Below, piece by piece: positions 1-5,459 of a DNA stretch of 5,459 bases. The stretch covers positions 1 to 5,459 of the forward strand of contig JAIRYL010000024.1 in the NCBI GenBank assembly GCA_031267775.1, read 5' to 3'. The stretch's first letter is position 1, and each line of letters begins with the position of its first letter. A model generated the notes under the pieces. That model was not told where the DNA came from, ran no database searches, and saw nothing but the letters and a program-made list of their open reading frames with translations. This DNA is from Tannerellaceae bacterium (GTDB taxonomy: Bacteria > Bacteroidota > Bacteroidia > Bacteroidales > Tannerellaceae). The translations under genes were made by a program, and so were the position numbers.

Positions 1-426
1 CTGGAATTTAGCGGCATGCCCACCTTCGGCCACAACGTCTACCTGATAGACCATGCCCTGAACGACAAAGAAACCGACTTGCAAAAGACTCCGGCGTATA
101 CCTTCACGGTAACCAAAAAAGCGGGCGAAAAGGCTATTGAACTGAACGACCGTTTCAGTCTGCGAACCGCCTGGACAGGCATAGGCGTAAGCAATGAAGA
201 ACCTGGCTTGTCGGGCTTCAACGTATCTTCAAGGGATGGCTATATTTATGTACAAACGCCTTCTCCCGCCGCCAGTTTACAGGTGTATAACGCTACGGGC
301 GCTTTGGTATACGGCAGCGTAACCCGCTCCGACTACTTCCGCATCCCGGCAGACGGTCAACAGGCTTATATCGTAAAAGCAAAAATAGGCGAGGAGTATC
401 TGACGCAGAAGGTATTTGTTAAATAA
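1..426 (+). CDS. C-terminal part of a Bacteroidetes exported/surface protein with a type IX-like sorting domain (5' partial)
   Basis: The reading frame is open from base 1 and ends with TAA at 424-426, leaving 141 codons of a longer gene. The internal ATG at 16 is not taken as the start, because the five codons before it (LEFSG) continue the same beta-rich domain. Residues 1-60 have the pattern often seen just before the end of large Bacteroidales surface proteins: a 'YLID' strand, a 'DLQKTPAYTFTV' strand and an 'RFSLR' strand. Residues from about 72 to 141 form a small beta-sandwich-like module: 'GYIYVQTP', 'LQVYNATGALVYG', 'YFRIPADGQQAYIVKAKIG' and a basic end 'QKVFVK'. This closely resembles type IX secretion C-terminal sorting domains (compare the usual 'PxGxYxVK...' ending). 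The inference is a protein exported through the outer membrane and anchored or released there. The catalytic or binding part lies outside the window, so its function is unknown. Confidence 0.75.
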   Translation: MEFSGMPTFGHNVYLIDHALNDKETDLQKTPAYTFTVTKKAGEKAIELNDRFSLRTAWTGIGVSNEEPGLSGFNVSSRDGYIYVQTPSPAASLQVYNATGALVYGSVTRSDYFRIPADGQQAYIVKAKIGEEYLTQKVFVK

Positions 427-435
427 ACGAAACAA

Positions 436-483
436 ACATACGGGTGAAAAAAAACACGCACGTGATGAAAAAAGACATACGGG
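436..483 (+). repeat. Short direct repeat (ACATACGGG) forming alternative hairpin arms
   Basis: ACATACGGG occurs at 436-444 and again at 475-483, 39 nt apart, each followed by an A-rich tract. The second copy is the left arm of the terminator hairpin. The first can pair with the same right arm: 435-444 with 499-508, ten pairs including one G-T. The two pairings exclude each other. This may simply be a slippage duplication of the terminator arm. Confidence 0.5.
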
Positions 484-510
484 AAATAAAAAAAACTTCC
501 TGTATGTTTT
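472..510. terminator. Probable bidirectional Rho-independent terminator between convergent genes
   Basis: Bases 472-485 pair with 497-510 to give a 14-bp stem, including two G-T pairs, around an 11-nt A-rich loop at 486-496. On the minus strand the stem is followed by six T (complement of 468-473, which partly overlaps the stem base). On the plus strand the 3' arm itself ends in four T. It lies 45 nt after the stop of the plus-strand gene and about 125 nt after the stop of the minus-strand symporter gene, where a shared terminator is expected. The stem and its position are seen directly; its activity in both directions is inferred. Confidence 0.6.
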
Positions 511-634
511 CGGCCGAATCTGGCGCAAAAGAACCGTTTACCTCTTCCTTTTTGCCGTATATGGAAAACCCCTTCCCTGTTGCATGCCAAATTTCAGAAC
601 GCATGTAACATTTCAATATCTTCCAGACGCCTCC

Positions 635-1816
635 TTAGTTCGCCGACGGCAACTCTTTTCCGGCAATCTTATCCATTATTACCGCAATCGCTCCGTCGCC
701 CGTTACGTTACAGGCTGTGCCGAAACTGTCCATGGCAATATACAGAGCGATCATTAGCGCCTGAAGCGTATCATTAAAGCCAAGCATGCTTTGAAGCAGT
801 CCCAGCGCCGCCATAATCGCTCCTCCCGGAACGCCGGGCGCCGCCACCATAGCGATGCCAAGCATCATGATAAATCCGGTATAAACAGACAGGGTTACCG
901 GTTCGCCCGCCATATACATGATGGCCATGGCGCAGGCTACAATCTTCATGGCGCTTCCCGATAGATGGATGGTTGCGCAGAGGGGGATTACAAATACGGC
1001 AATATTCCGGCTAACGCCATTTGTCAGCGTTTGTTTCAGGGTTACGGGAATAGTTGCCGCCGAAGATTGCGTACCCAGCGCCGTTGCATAGGCTGGAAGC
1101 ATATTCCTCAGCAACCGGAACGGGTTTTTCCCGCCAATGCTTCCCGCTATAATAAATTGCGTCAGCAATAATACGATATGCAATACAAATATTACGACGA
1201 TTACCTTCAGAAACATACCGATAATCCCCATCACATGTCCGCTGACGGCCATATTTAAGAAGATGCCGAATATATGCAGCGGCAAAAGGGGGATGATTAC
1301 CACTTCTATCAGCTTCGTTACAATACTCCTGAAATCGATAAAGAAGTTGCGCAGGCTGGTTCCGGCTATGTTTGAGATACCTAATCCCAGTACAAAAGAA
1401 AGCAGCAAGGCCGTCATAATATCCATTAAAGGAGGCATTTCTATGGCAAAATAAGTAGTGAGCATAAAGTCTTCGGGATTATCTATGGCCGTCAATTCTG
1501 CGTCGACAGACAGTAGATGCGGGAATATCGACGCGCCGCTCAGATAGGTGAAGAAGCTGGAAAACAATGTAGACGCATAAGCAATCAGCGTAGTTATGGC
1601 CAGTAGCTTTCCGGCTCCTTTCCCCAATTCGCCAATGGCCGGCGCTACAAGCCCTAAAATGATGAGCGGTATGGCGAACGAAAGAAAATTGCCGAACAGT
1701 GAATTAAACGTAACGAAAATGCGCGCGACCGGAACTGGCAGGAACTGGCCAAACAGCATACCGGCGGCAATAGCCATGATAACTTTACCCAGTAGCGATA
1801 TCTTTATCTTCTTCAT
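635..1816 (-). CDS. Dicarboxylate/amino acid:cation symporter (SLC1/DAACS family)
   Basis: This is an inner-membrane secondary transporter of the family that includes GltPh, GltP and SstT, which import amino acids or dicarboxylates with Na+ or H+. Read from ATG 1816, it is 393 residues, close to the usual length, and is hydrophobic throughout. Family landmarks occur in order: the HP1 hairpin GTQSSAATIP (about 248-257), the TM7 segment PLCATIHLSGSAM (about 278-290), the HP2 tip APGVPGGA (about 326-333), and the TM8 segment DSFGTACNVTGD (about 363-374). Key positions are unusual. The TM7 'NMDGT' sodium-site motif reads HLSGS, and the TM8 arginine that holds the acidic side chain in GltPh (R397) is Gly366, so the substrate may not be glutamate or aspartate. 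The start lies 32 nt inside the upstream antiporter gene. An upstream in-frame ATG at 1852 would add 12 polar residues; 1816 is preferred because MKKIK leads straight into the first membrane helix. Family assignment is firm; substrate and ion are unknown. Confidence 0.93.
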   Translation of the reverse strand: MKKIKISLLGKVIMAIAAGMLFGQFLPVPVARIFVTFNSLFGNFLSFAIPLIILGLVAPAIGELGKGAGKLLAITTLIAYASTLFSSFFTYLSGASIFPHLLSVDAELTAIDNPEDFMLTTYFAIEMPPLMDIMTALLLSFVLGLGISNIAGTSLRNFFIDFRSIVTKLIEVVIIPLLPLHIFGIFLNMAVSGHVMGIIGMFLKVIVVIFVLHIVLLLTQFIIAGSIGGKNPFRLLRNMLPAYATALGTQSSAATIPVTLKQTLTNGVSRNIAVFVIPLCATIHLSGSAMKIVACAMAIMYMAGEPVTLSVYTGFIMMLGIAMVAAPGVPGGAIMAALGLLQSMLGFNDTLQALMIALYIAMDSFGTACNVTGDGAIAVIMDKIAGKELPSAN

Positions 1817-3260
1817 TTTTTGCGTGGTATATTTTGTAGCCTGAAGCGGCAACGATTATGCTCATCAGCGGACTGATCAGGTTAAAAAAGCAATAAGGCA
1901 GATAAGCAAGCGTAGAAACGCCAAGAATAGTCGCTTGCGTCATGCCGCATGTATTCCAGGGGACGAGCGGCGATGTTACCGTTACGCCGTCTTCGGTGGT
2001 ACGACTCAACAAACGGTTCTCGTATCCTTTCTGCTTATATATATTTTTAAACATATTCCCCGTTAATATGATGGAAATATACTGGTCGGCGGTTGTAATG
2101 TTCAAAAAGATTCCGGATACAATGGTGGAGGTTACCATATCGACGCGGCGTTTCATAAAACGAAGAAATACGGAGGTAATACTCCCCAGCATGCCGCTTG
2201 CCGTCATGGCTCCGCCAAAACTCATGGCGCAAATAATCAGCCAGATCGTATTCAGCATGCCGCCCATCCCGCTTGTCGATACCAAATCGTTTAATTCGGG
2301 ATTACCCGTCTCAATTTGCGTACTTCCATAAAAAGTAATCAACAGTCCTTTAAATTTAGCCGGGGCGCCCTGCGCTTCCGTTCCCGCTATTTCCTGTAAA
2401 ATATCCGGCTGGAAGAATAAGGCAAAAATACCGGCCAAAGCGGCCGCAAGAAATAACGTAATAACAGACGGGGCTTTCTTCGCTATTAATATAGCTGTTA
2501 CTGCCGGTACAATCAGTAACCAGGGCGAAAGATTAAACGTTTCTTTCAACGACGCCGAATAGGTTGCAATCTGACCGGTGGTGGCCGGCTCATGCGAGAA
2601 TCCTGCCATCGTAAAAATAACAATCGTAATAACTATGGATGGAATGGTGGTAACCATCATATAACGGATATGCGTAAACAAAGGAACGTCTGTTACCGAC
2701 GACGCTAAAATAGTGGTATCGGACAGAGGAGAAACTTTATCGCCAAAATAAGCGCCCGAAATGATGGCTCCGGCAATCCATGCGTCGGGAAAACCCTGCG
2801 CCTGTCCTATCCCCAACAAGGCTATACCGATGGTAGCAATCGTTGTCCACGAGCTGCCGGTCATTACCGAAACGATGGAGCAGATAATACAGGTAGACGC
2901 CAGGAAAAAGCTGGGATGAATAATCTGCATTCCATAATAGATCAGGGTAGGCACAATACCGCTGATTATCCAACTGCCGGACAGGGCGCCAATAAGCAGC
3001 AGTATAAAAAGGGCGACAGCTATGCCTGCGATATTATGGGTTATCGCCATTTCTATTGTTTTCCACTTTACCTTGCAGTATCCGATAGCGATGGTGCAAG
3101 ATACAGCCGTAGCAGTCAGTAATACAATCTGGCTTCCGCCTTCCAGCGCCTCGCCGCCAAATATCTTTATGGTAATAAAAAACAGTCCTGCCAATACCAG
3201 AACAGGTACCAGAGACAATACGGGAGAAGGAATCTTAACGGGGCGCTCGCTCATTTTCAT
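1785..3260 (-). CDS. nhaC: NhaC-family Na+/H+ antiporter
   Basis: This is an inner-membrane antiporter predicted to exchange cytoplasmic Na+ for external H+, supporting pH and sodium homeostasis. From ATG 3260 it is 491 residues, within the normal NhaC range, with about a dozen hydrophobic segments. Signature blocks are GSSWTTIATIG (about 135-145), AYFGDKVSPLSDTT (about 170-183, the hallmark of the family), TTADQYISIILTGNMF (about 389-404) and TEDGVTVTSPLVPWNTCG (about 422-439). The frame extends upstream to a GTG at 3275, but that codon lies in the -7 box at 3275-3282, so it should not be in the mRNA. ATG 3260 or ATG 3254 is therefore the likely start. Its end overlaps the symporter gene by 32 nt, indicating one transcript and probably translational coupling. 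Some NhaC relatives exchange other pairs (for example malate-lactate exchange by MleN), so substrate specificity is inferred from the family. Confidence 0.92.
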   Translation of the reverse strand: MKMSERPVKIPSPVLSLVPVLVLAGLFFITIKIFGGEALEGGSQIVLLTATAVSCTIAIGYCKVKWKTIEMAITHNIAGIAVALFILLLIGALSGSWIISGIVPTLIYYGMQIIHPSFFLASTCIICSIVSVMTGSSWTTIATIGIALLGIGQAQGFPDAWIAGAIISGAYFGDKVSPLSDTTILASSVTDVPLFTHIRYMMVTTIPSIVITIVIFTMAGFSHEPATTGQIATYSASLKETFNLSPWLLIVPAVTAILIAKKAPSVITLFLAAALAGIFALFFQPDILQEIAGTEAQGAPAKFKGLLITFYGSTQIETGNPELNDLVSTSGMGGMLNTIWLIICAMSFGGAMTASGMLGSITSVFLRFMKRRVDMVTSTIVSGIFLNITTADQYISIILTGNMFKNIYKQKGYENRLLSRTTEDGVTVTSPLVPWNTCGMTQATILGVSTLAYLPYCFFNLISPLMSIIVAASGYKIYHAKNEEDKDIATG

Positions 3261-3274
3261 ACGGTAAAAACGCA

Positions 3275-3282
3275 CAAAGATA
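3275..3282 (-). promoter_or_regulatory. Bacteroidetes-type -7 promoter box for the nhaC-symporter unit
   Basis: On the minus strand these bases read TATCTTTG, a full match to TAnnTTTG. No clear TTTG -33 element is seen 19-21 nt upstream. Transcription would begin only about 8-14 nt before ATG 3260/3254, giving a very short leader and ruling out the GTG at 3275 as start. Confidence 0.6.
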
Positions 3283-3294
3283 AAGAAATTGCTT

Positions 3295-3302
3295 TATTTT
3301 TG
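3295..3302 (+). promoter_or_regulatory. Bacteroidetes-type -7 promoter box for the TPR gene
   Basis: The bases read TATTTTTG, matching TAnnTTTG, 25 nt before ATG 3328. No TTTG -33 element is present at the expected distance; that area falls on the opposing -7 box near 3272-3276. The expected leader is about 20 nt. The surrounding DNA is A/T-rich, so a chance match is possible, but the position fits well. Confidence 0.55.
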
Positions 3303-3327
3303 CTCCATTAATAAAATAAACATAACC

Positions 3328-4281
3328 ATGGGAAACTTTTTCAAATCGTTATTTTCATCTCCTAAGGCGGAAGAAACGCCCGGTACGGTTTCTAAGAACG
3401 ATAAAAAGAATTTCGATATTTTTAAATACGACGGTATCCGCGCCCAGCGAATCGGACAATTTCCGTATGCTATCAAATGCTTTACCGAAGCGCTGCATAT
3501 TCAGGATGATTTTGAAACGATGAACTACCTGGTTATTGCTTACCATAATAGCCATGCGTTTGAAGAGGCGCTGGAAGTGACGAATCGTATGGCGAGCCTC
3601 AAACCCGACAATACAGTTCCTTACCTCACCCGCGCCAATATTCTTTTATTAATGGAAAGGGGAGAGGAGGCAATAGCGGATTGCCAAAAGATTATCGAGC
3701 TGGAAGCAAACAATCCTCTTGCCTGGTTTCTGCTGGGAAAGTCCAGAAAGATAACCCATGATGTAGCGGGGGCTATCGAAGATTTAACAAAAGCGATTAC
3801 GCTCAAAGACGATTTTACAGACGCTTATTTACTGCGTTCCGAAATTTTACTTGAAGCAAACCGACCCGCCGAAGCGCTGCCCGATATAGAAAAGGCTATT
3901 GAATTAGCGCCTGACGAAGAATCGGCTTATCTGTTGAAAGGACGAATACGCGAAAAGTTAGCCGATCTTTCTGCAGCCGCAGACAATTACAACCGGGTGT
4001 TAGAATTAAATCCATTCAACACAGACGCTTTTATGCTTTTAGGCGCTTTATTGATTAATACAGGGAATCCGGACGACGCTATTAAATGCTTTGACGACGC
4101 TATTGAACTCAAACCCGACTTTGCCAAAGCATACATGGGACGAGCCAAAGCCAAAGAATTAAAAGGGGATAAAGAAGGGGCGGCAGCCGATATAAAAACG
4201 GCGGGCGAACTGCATCCCGAAGGCGAACAACCCGTTGCCCAATCCAGTTTTGAAGACATGTATAAAGGGGGAATCTATTGA
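3328..4281 (+). CDS. Tetratricopeptide repeat (TPR) protein with eight repeats
   Basis: This is a 317-residue soluble protein made almost entirely of TPR helices, a fold used for protein-protein contacts. The first unit spans about 28-60, and seven more follow with an exact 34-residue period, starting near residues 61, 95, 129, 163, 197, 231 and 265. Typical positions are visible, such as 'A...L...G' and the closing 'AIELxPD' (for example IELAPD near 191-196 and IELKPD near 259-264). Residues 1-27 (MGNFFKSLF followed by a charged linker) are not a convincing signal peptide and there is no lipobox, so it is probably cytoplasmic. About 19 residues after the last repeat form a polar tail. The frame can be extended to a TTG at 3289, but that codon precedes and overlaps the promoter box region, so ATG 3328 is chosen. 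The gene is divergent from nhaC and stands alone. No partner or pathway can be read from the sequence; repeats of this kind are shared by many unrelated scaffolds. Confidence 0.9.
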   Translation: MGNFFKSLFSSPKAEETPGTVSKNDKKNFDIFKYDGIRAQRIGQFPYAIKCFTEALHIQDDFETMNYLVIAYHNSHAFEEALEVTNRMASLKPDNTVPYLTRANILLLMERGEEAIADCQKIIELEANNPLAWFLLGKSRKITHDVAGAIEDLTKAITLKDDFTDAYLLRSEILLEANRPAEALPDIEKAIELAPDEESAYLLKGRIREKLADLSAAADNYNRVLELNPFNTDAFMLLGALLINTGNPDDAIKCFDDAIELKPDFAKAYMGRAKAKELKGDKEGAAADIKTAGELHPEGEQPVAQSSFEDMYKGGIY

Positions 4282-4344
4282 TACCGAATGATTGAAGCCT
4301 CTGTAGAAAAGCAAAACGTTTAATCGACGTTGCTTGCCATTTCT

Positions 4345-4424
4345 TTTCTGCATCCGCAGACAATTATATCCGGGTATTGGAATTAAATTCATTTAACGCA
4401 GGCGCTTTTTCAAACCCGGTTTAG
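4345..4424 (+). pseudogene. Vestigial partial duplication of the TPR gene
   Basis: Bases 4345-4409 align without gaps to 3968-4032 inside the TPR gene, with 56 of 65 bases identical by hand count (about 86%). The matched stretch encodes the end of TPR unit 6 and the start of unit 7 (residues about 214-235). Seven of the nine differences are transitions. The matching frame stays open across the copy but runs into TAG at 4422-4424 soon after, and a stop lies upstream at 4293-4295, so no useful protein is made. Just past the alignment, TCAAACCCG at 4410-4418 also occurs at 4109-4117, consistent with an internal deletion of about 76 bp in the copy. This is best read as the debris of a duplicated or paralogous TPR gene. 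Confidence 0.7.
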
Positions 4425-4451
4425 TAACATGAAATAAATAATATGTAATGG

Positions 4452-4478
4452 TTTTTCTGTCCCGCAGGGAAAAATTTT
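4452..4478 (+). terminator. Weak terminator-like hairpin downstream of the TPR gene
   Basis: Bases 4452-4459 can pair with 4465-4472 around a 5-nt loop, giving eight pairs of which two are G-T, followed shortly by TTTT at 4475-4478. It is the first terminator-like structure after the TPR stop, about 170 nt downstream. The stem is A/T-rich and weak. Confidence 0.3.
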
Positions 4479-4480
4479 AA

Positions 4481-4513
4481 TAACCCCCAGTGAAGCGTAG
4501 CGACTGGGGGGTA
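4481..4513. repeat. GC-rich inverted repeat, possibly a REP-like interspersed hairpin
   Basis: CCCCCAGT at 4484-4491 pairs perfectly with ACTGGGGG at 4503-4510 around an 11-nt loop (4492-4502). With flanking bases the symmetry extends to 11 positions per arm with one mismatch. Only its minus-strand side is followed by A/T-rich sequence, and no gene there needs a terminator, so a plain terminator role is unlikely. Compact C-run/G-run hairpins between genes are typical of repetitive extragenic palindromes. Only one copy is in the window, so repetition across the genome is not shown. Confidence 0.5.
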
Positions 4514-4540
4514 GTTTGAAAGAATGACCGAATCCGACCG

Positions 4541-4592
4541 TAAACCGGCGCGGAAATAGGGACTTTTTCGTTTCCGGCGTTTAAGTTTTTTT
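4541..4592 (+). terminator. Imperfect hairpin followed by a T7 run
   Basis: Outer arms TAAAC (4541-4545) and GTTTA (4579-4583) and inner arms GGAAA (4552-4556) and TTTCC (4571-4575) pair, separated by an asymmetric internal loop that can add a few G-C pairs. A T7 run follows at 4586-4592. The arrangement resembles a Rho-independent terminator insulating the next gene. The same T run supplies the -33 element of the promoter just after it. Confidence 0.4.
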
Positions 4593-4621
4593 GGCAGTTT
4601 GCGGAGAAAAACGTACCTTTG
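4590..4621 (+). promoter_or_regulatory. Bacteroidetes-type promoter (-33 TTTG, -7 TACCTTTG) for the AlbA_2 gene
   Basis: TTTG at 4590-4593 and TACCTTTG at 4614-4621 match the Bacteroidetes -33 and -7 elements with a 20-bp spacer, inside the accepted 19-21 range. A second TTTG at 4598-4601 is too close to serve. Transcription is expected to start near 4627, about 14 nt before the GTG start at 4641. This is the best promoter match in the window. Confidence 0.7.
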
Positions 4622-4640
4622 CGGATAAATTTTCAAAAAA

Positions 4641-5459
4641 GTGAATTGGCAGGAAAAGGCGATTAAATGTTTGAAAAACAGTCTGTATCCAATCCCTTCG
4701 GAATTGAATGATATAGACTGGAAAAGCGGTTTGTCACCCAAAATCGACAGGCTGGCTCAGCATTTATGCGCCTTTTCCAATCAGGAAGGCGGCGGTTTTC
4801 TTGTTTTCGGCGTGAACGACGACGCCTCGCTCTTTTCCGTAACGAGGGAACAAAGCGATGAGATTGTCAAGAAATTGGGCAATATTGCCTTGAATAGTCT
4901 ATCACAATCCATACAAATTCAGCATAATACGATTAAATACGACGGTAATGCACTGTTGTTTATTTATATTCCCGAACAAACGGAAAAACCGGTTTCTCTT
5001 CGTGGGAAAACGATTTATGACAGTTATCACCGCTCGGCGGGACAAAAGGTAAAGATGTCTAAAGAAGCGGTAAAATTCATGATTTCCGCAGCACACGGTA
5101 TCCCATACGAATTTCAGATTGCAAAGAAAAATCTTCCGGCGGACGAAGTCCTGAATTGGTTGGATTATAAACGTTTTTATGAATTGCTGGATAAAAATAT
5201 GCCTAAAGCAACCGATTTAATTCTTTCAAATTTGGAGAGTTATCATATTATCGTTCAGGATGATGACAGGTGGGATATTACCAACCTCGGCGCAATTCTG
5301 TTTGCAAACGACTTTTCTCTGTTCGATTATCTGAACGCAAAACCTGTCCGCATATTAAAATATGTGGGAACAAACAATTTGGTTTTGGAAAAGGAACACA
5401 CCGAAACAAGGGGATATGCCGCAGCATTTGATGATATGGTCGAATATGTTATGAAAAAC
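4641..5459 (+). CDS. AlbA_2/Schlafen-domain putative nucleic-acid-binding or ATP-binding protein (3' partial)
   Basis: The frame opens after a TAA at 4626-4628 and stays open to the window end, giving 273 residues of an incomplete protein. GTG 4641 is the first possible start and lies just after a good promoter; a TTG at 4671 is the next choice. Residues about 20-60 carry the AlbA_2 signature: an acidic 'NDIDWK' segment (in place of the usual 'EFK'), a helix, then FSNQEGGGFLVFGVND (about 45-60). The domain closes near residue 150 with SYHRSAGQKVKMSKEAVKF (about 128-146), comparable to the 'yiRsGs...' segment of the family. Residues 165-220 look like a helical/winged-helix linker, with NLGAILFAND at 215-224. 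VRILKYVGTNN (about 236-246) begins the region that in COG2865-type proteins leads to a C-terminal ATPase-like or winged-helix part, which is cut off here. Members act as transcriptional regulators or occur in mobile and defence regions, but no role can be assigned from this context. Confidence 0.8.
   Translation, partial: MNWQEKAIKCLKNSLYPIPSELNDIDWKSGLSPKIDRLAQHLCAFSNQEGGGFLVFGVNDDASLFSVTREQSDEIVKKLGNIALNSLSQSIQIQHNTIKYDGNALLFIYIPEQTEKPVSLRGKTIYDSYHRSAGQKVKMSKEAVKFMISAAHGIPYEFQIAKKNLPADEVLNWLDYKRFYELLDKNMPKATDLILSNLESYHIIVQDDDRWDITNLGAILFANDFSLFDYLNAKPVRILKYVGTNNLVLEKEHTETRGYAAAFDDMVEYVMKN

Larger units (their letters stand above)
4282..4640. other. 359-bp spacer between the TPR gene and the AlbA_2 gene
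   Basis: No intact gene is visible here. The spacer holds, in order, the TPR remnant (4345-4424), a weak terminator-like hairpin (4452-4478), a GC-rich inverted repeat (4481-4513), an imperfect hairpin with a T run (4541-4592), and a promoter (4590-4621). A minus-strand frame across 4421-4741 lacks any recognisable domain and overlaps all of these signals and the next gene, so it is not called. Confidence 0.6.

Noticed and set aside
579..609. Nine-pair inverted repeat (579-587 with 601-609) downstream of the symporter stop.
   Set aside because: It has a 13-nt loop and no T run on either strand; a better terminator candidate lies at 472-510.
416..757. Plus-strand frame of 113 codons across the convergent intergenic region.
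   Set aside because: It spans the terminator hairpin, is lysine/arginine-rich low-complexity at its start, and its end is antisense to the symporter gene; no domain is recognisable.
1817..1852. ATG 1852 as start of the symporter, adding 12 residues.
   Set aside because: The added residues are polar, do not resemble the family and deepen the overlap with nhaC to 68 nt; ATG 1816 opens directly before the first helix. It cannot be fully excluded.
3261..3275. GTG start for nhaC at 3275, adding five residues.
   Set aside because: The codon overlaps the -7 promoter box, and ATG 3260 and ATG 3254 lie just downstream in frame.
3289..3327. TTG start at 3289 for the TPR gene.
   Set aside because: It lies before the predicted transcription start and next to the -7 box; ATG 3328 gives a normal leader.
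4288..4323. Eleven-codon frame starting at ATG 4288 right after the TPR stop.
   Set aside because: It is too short and has no supporting promoter, conservation or context; possibly part of the decayed TPR copy.
4421..4741. Minus-strand frame of 106 codons.
   Set aside because: It runs antisense through three hairpins, a good plus-strand promoter and the start of the AlbA_2 gene, and shows no recognisable domain.
1..5459. Search for tRNA, rRNA, CRISPR arrays and insertion sequences.
   Set aside because: No cloverleaf, rRNA-like block, regularly spaced repeats, transposase frame or target-site duplication was seen by eye.

Overview
The window looks like chromosomal DNA of a Bacteroidetes bacterium, most likely of the order Bacteroidales. 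Three signs support this. First, the partial protein at the left edge ends in a domain resembling type IX secretion cargo or surface proteins. Second, no Shine-Dalgarno-like sequence precedes the starts. Third, three boxes match the Bacteroidetes -7 consensus TAnnTTTG, each just upstream of a sensible start. No RNA gene, CRISPR array, insertion sequence or phage gene was seen.

Layout from left to right. (1) 1-426, plus strand: the C-terminal 141 codons of a large exported protein. (2) 427-634: a convergent intergenic stretch with a strong hairpin and a duplicated left arm, probably a terminator serving both sides. (3) 635-3260, minus strand: a two-gene unit, an NhaC-family Na+/H+ antiporter followed, with a 32-nt overlap, by an SLC1-type (DAACS) amino acid/dicarboxylate:cation symporter. 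(4) 3261-3327: a 67-bp divergent intergenic region with one -7 box facing each way. (5) 3328-4281, plus strand: a cytoplasmic protein built of eight 34-residue TPR units. (6) 4282-4640: a 359-bp spacer holding a decayed partial copy of the TPR gene, three hairpins and a promoter. (7) 4641-5459, plus strand: the N-terminal 273 codons of an AlbA_2/Schlafen-type putative nucleic-acid-binding or ATP-binding protein, starting at GTG and cut by the window end.

The only clear functional partnership is the minus-strand pair. The antiporter can set or relieve the sodium gradient that an SLC1 symporter usually spends, and the overlapping frames imply co-expression. The TPR gene and the AlbA_2 gene have their own promoters and no visible link to the transporters.

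The points most worth a second look are the unusual substrate- and ion-site residues of the symporter, the vestigial TPR duplication, the closely packed divergent promoters, and the terminator-like T run that also supplies the -33 element of the AlbA_2 gene. I did not find convincing evidence of a wholly new system; most of the window is ordinary transporter and housekeeping-type sequence.
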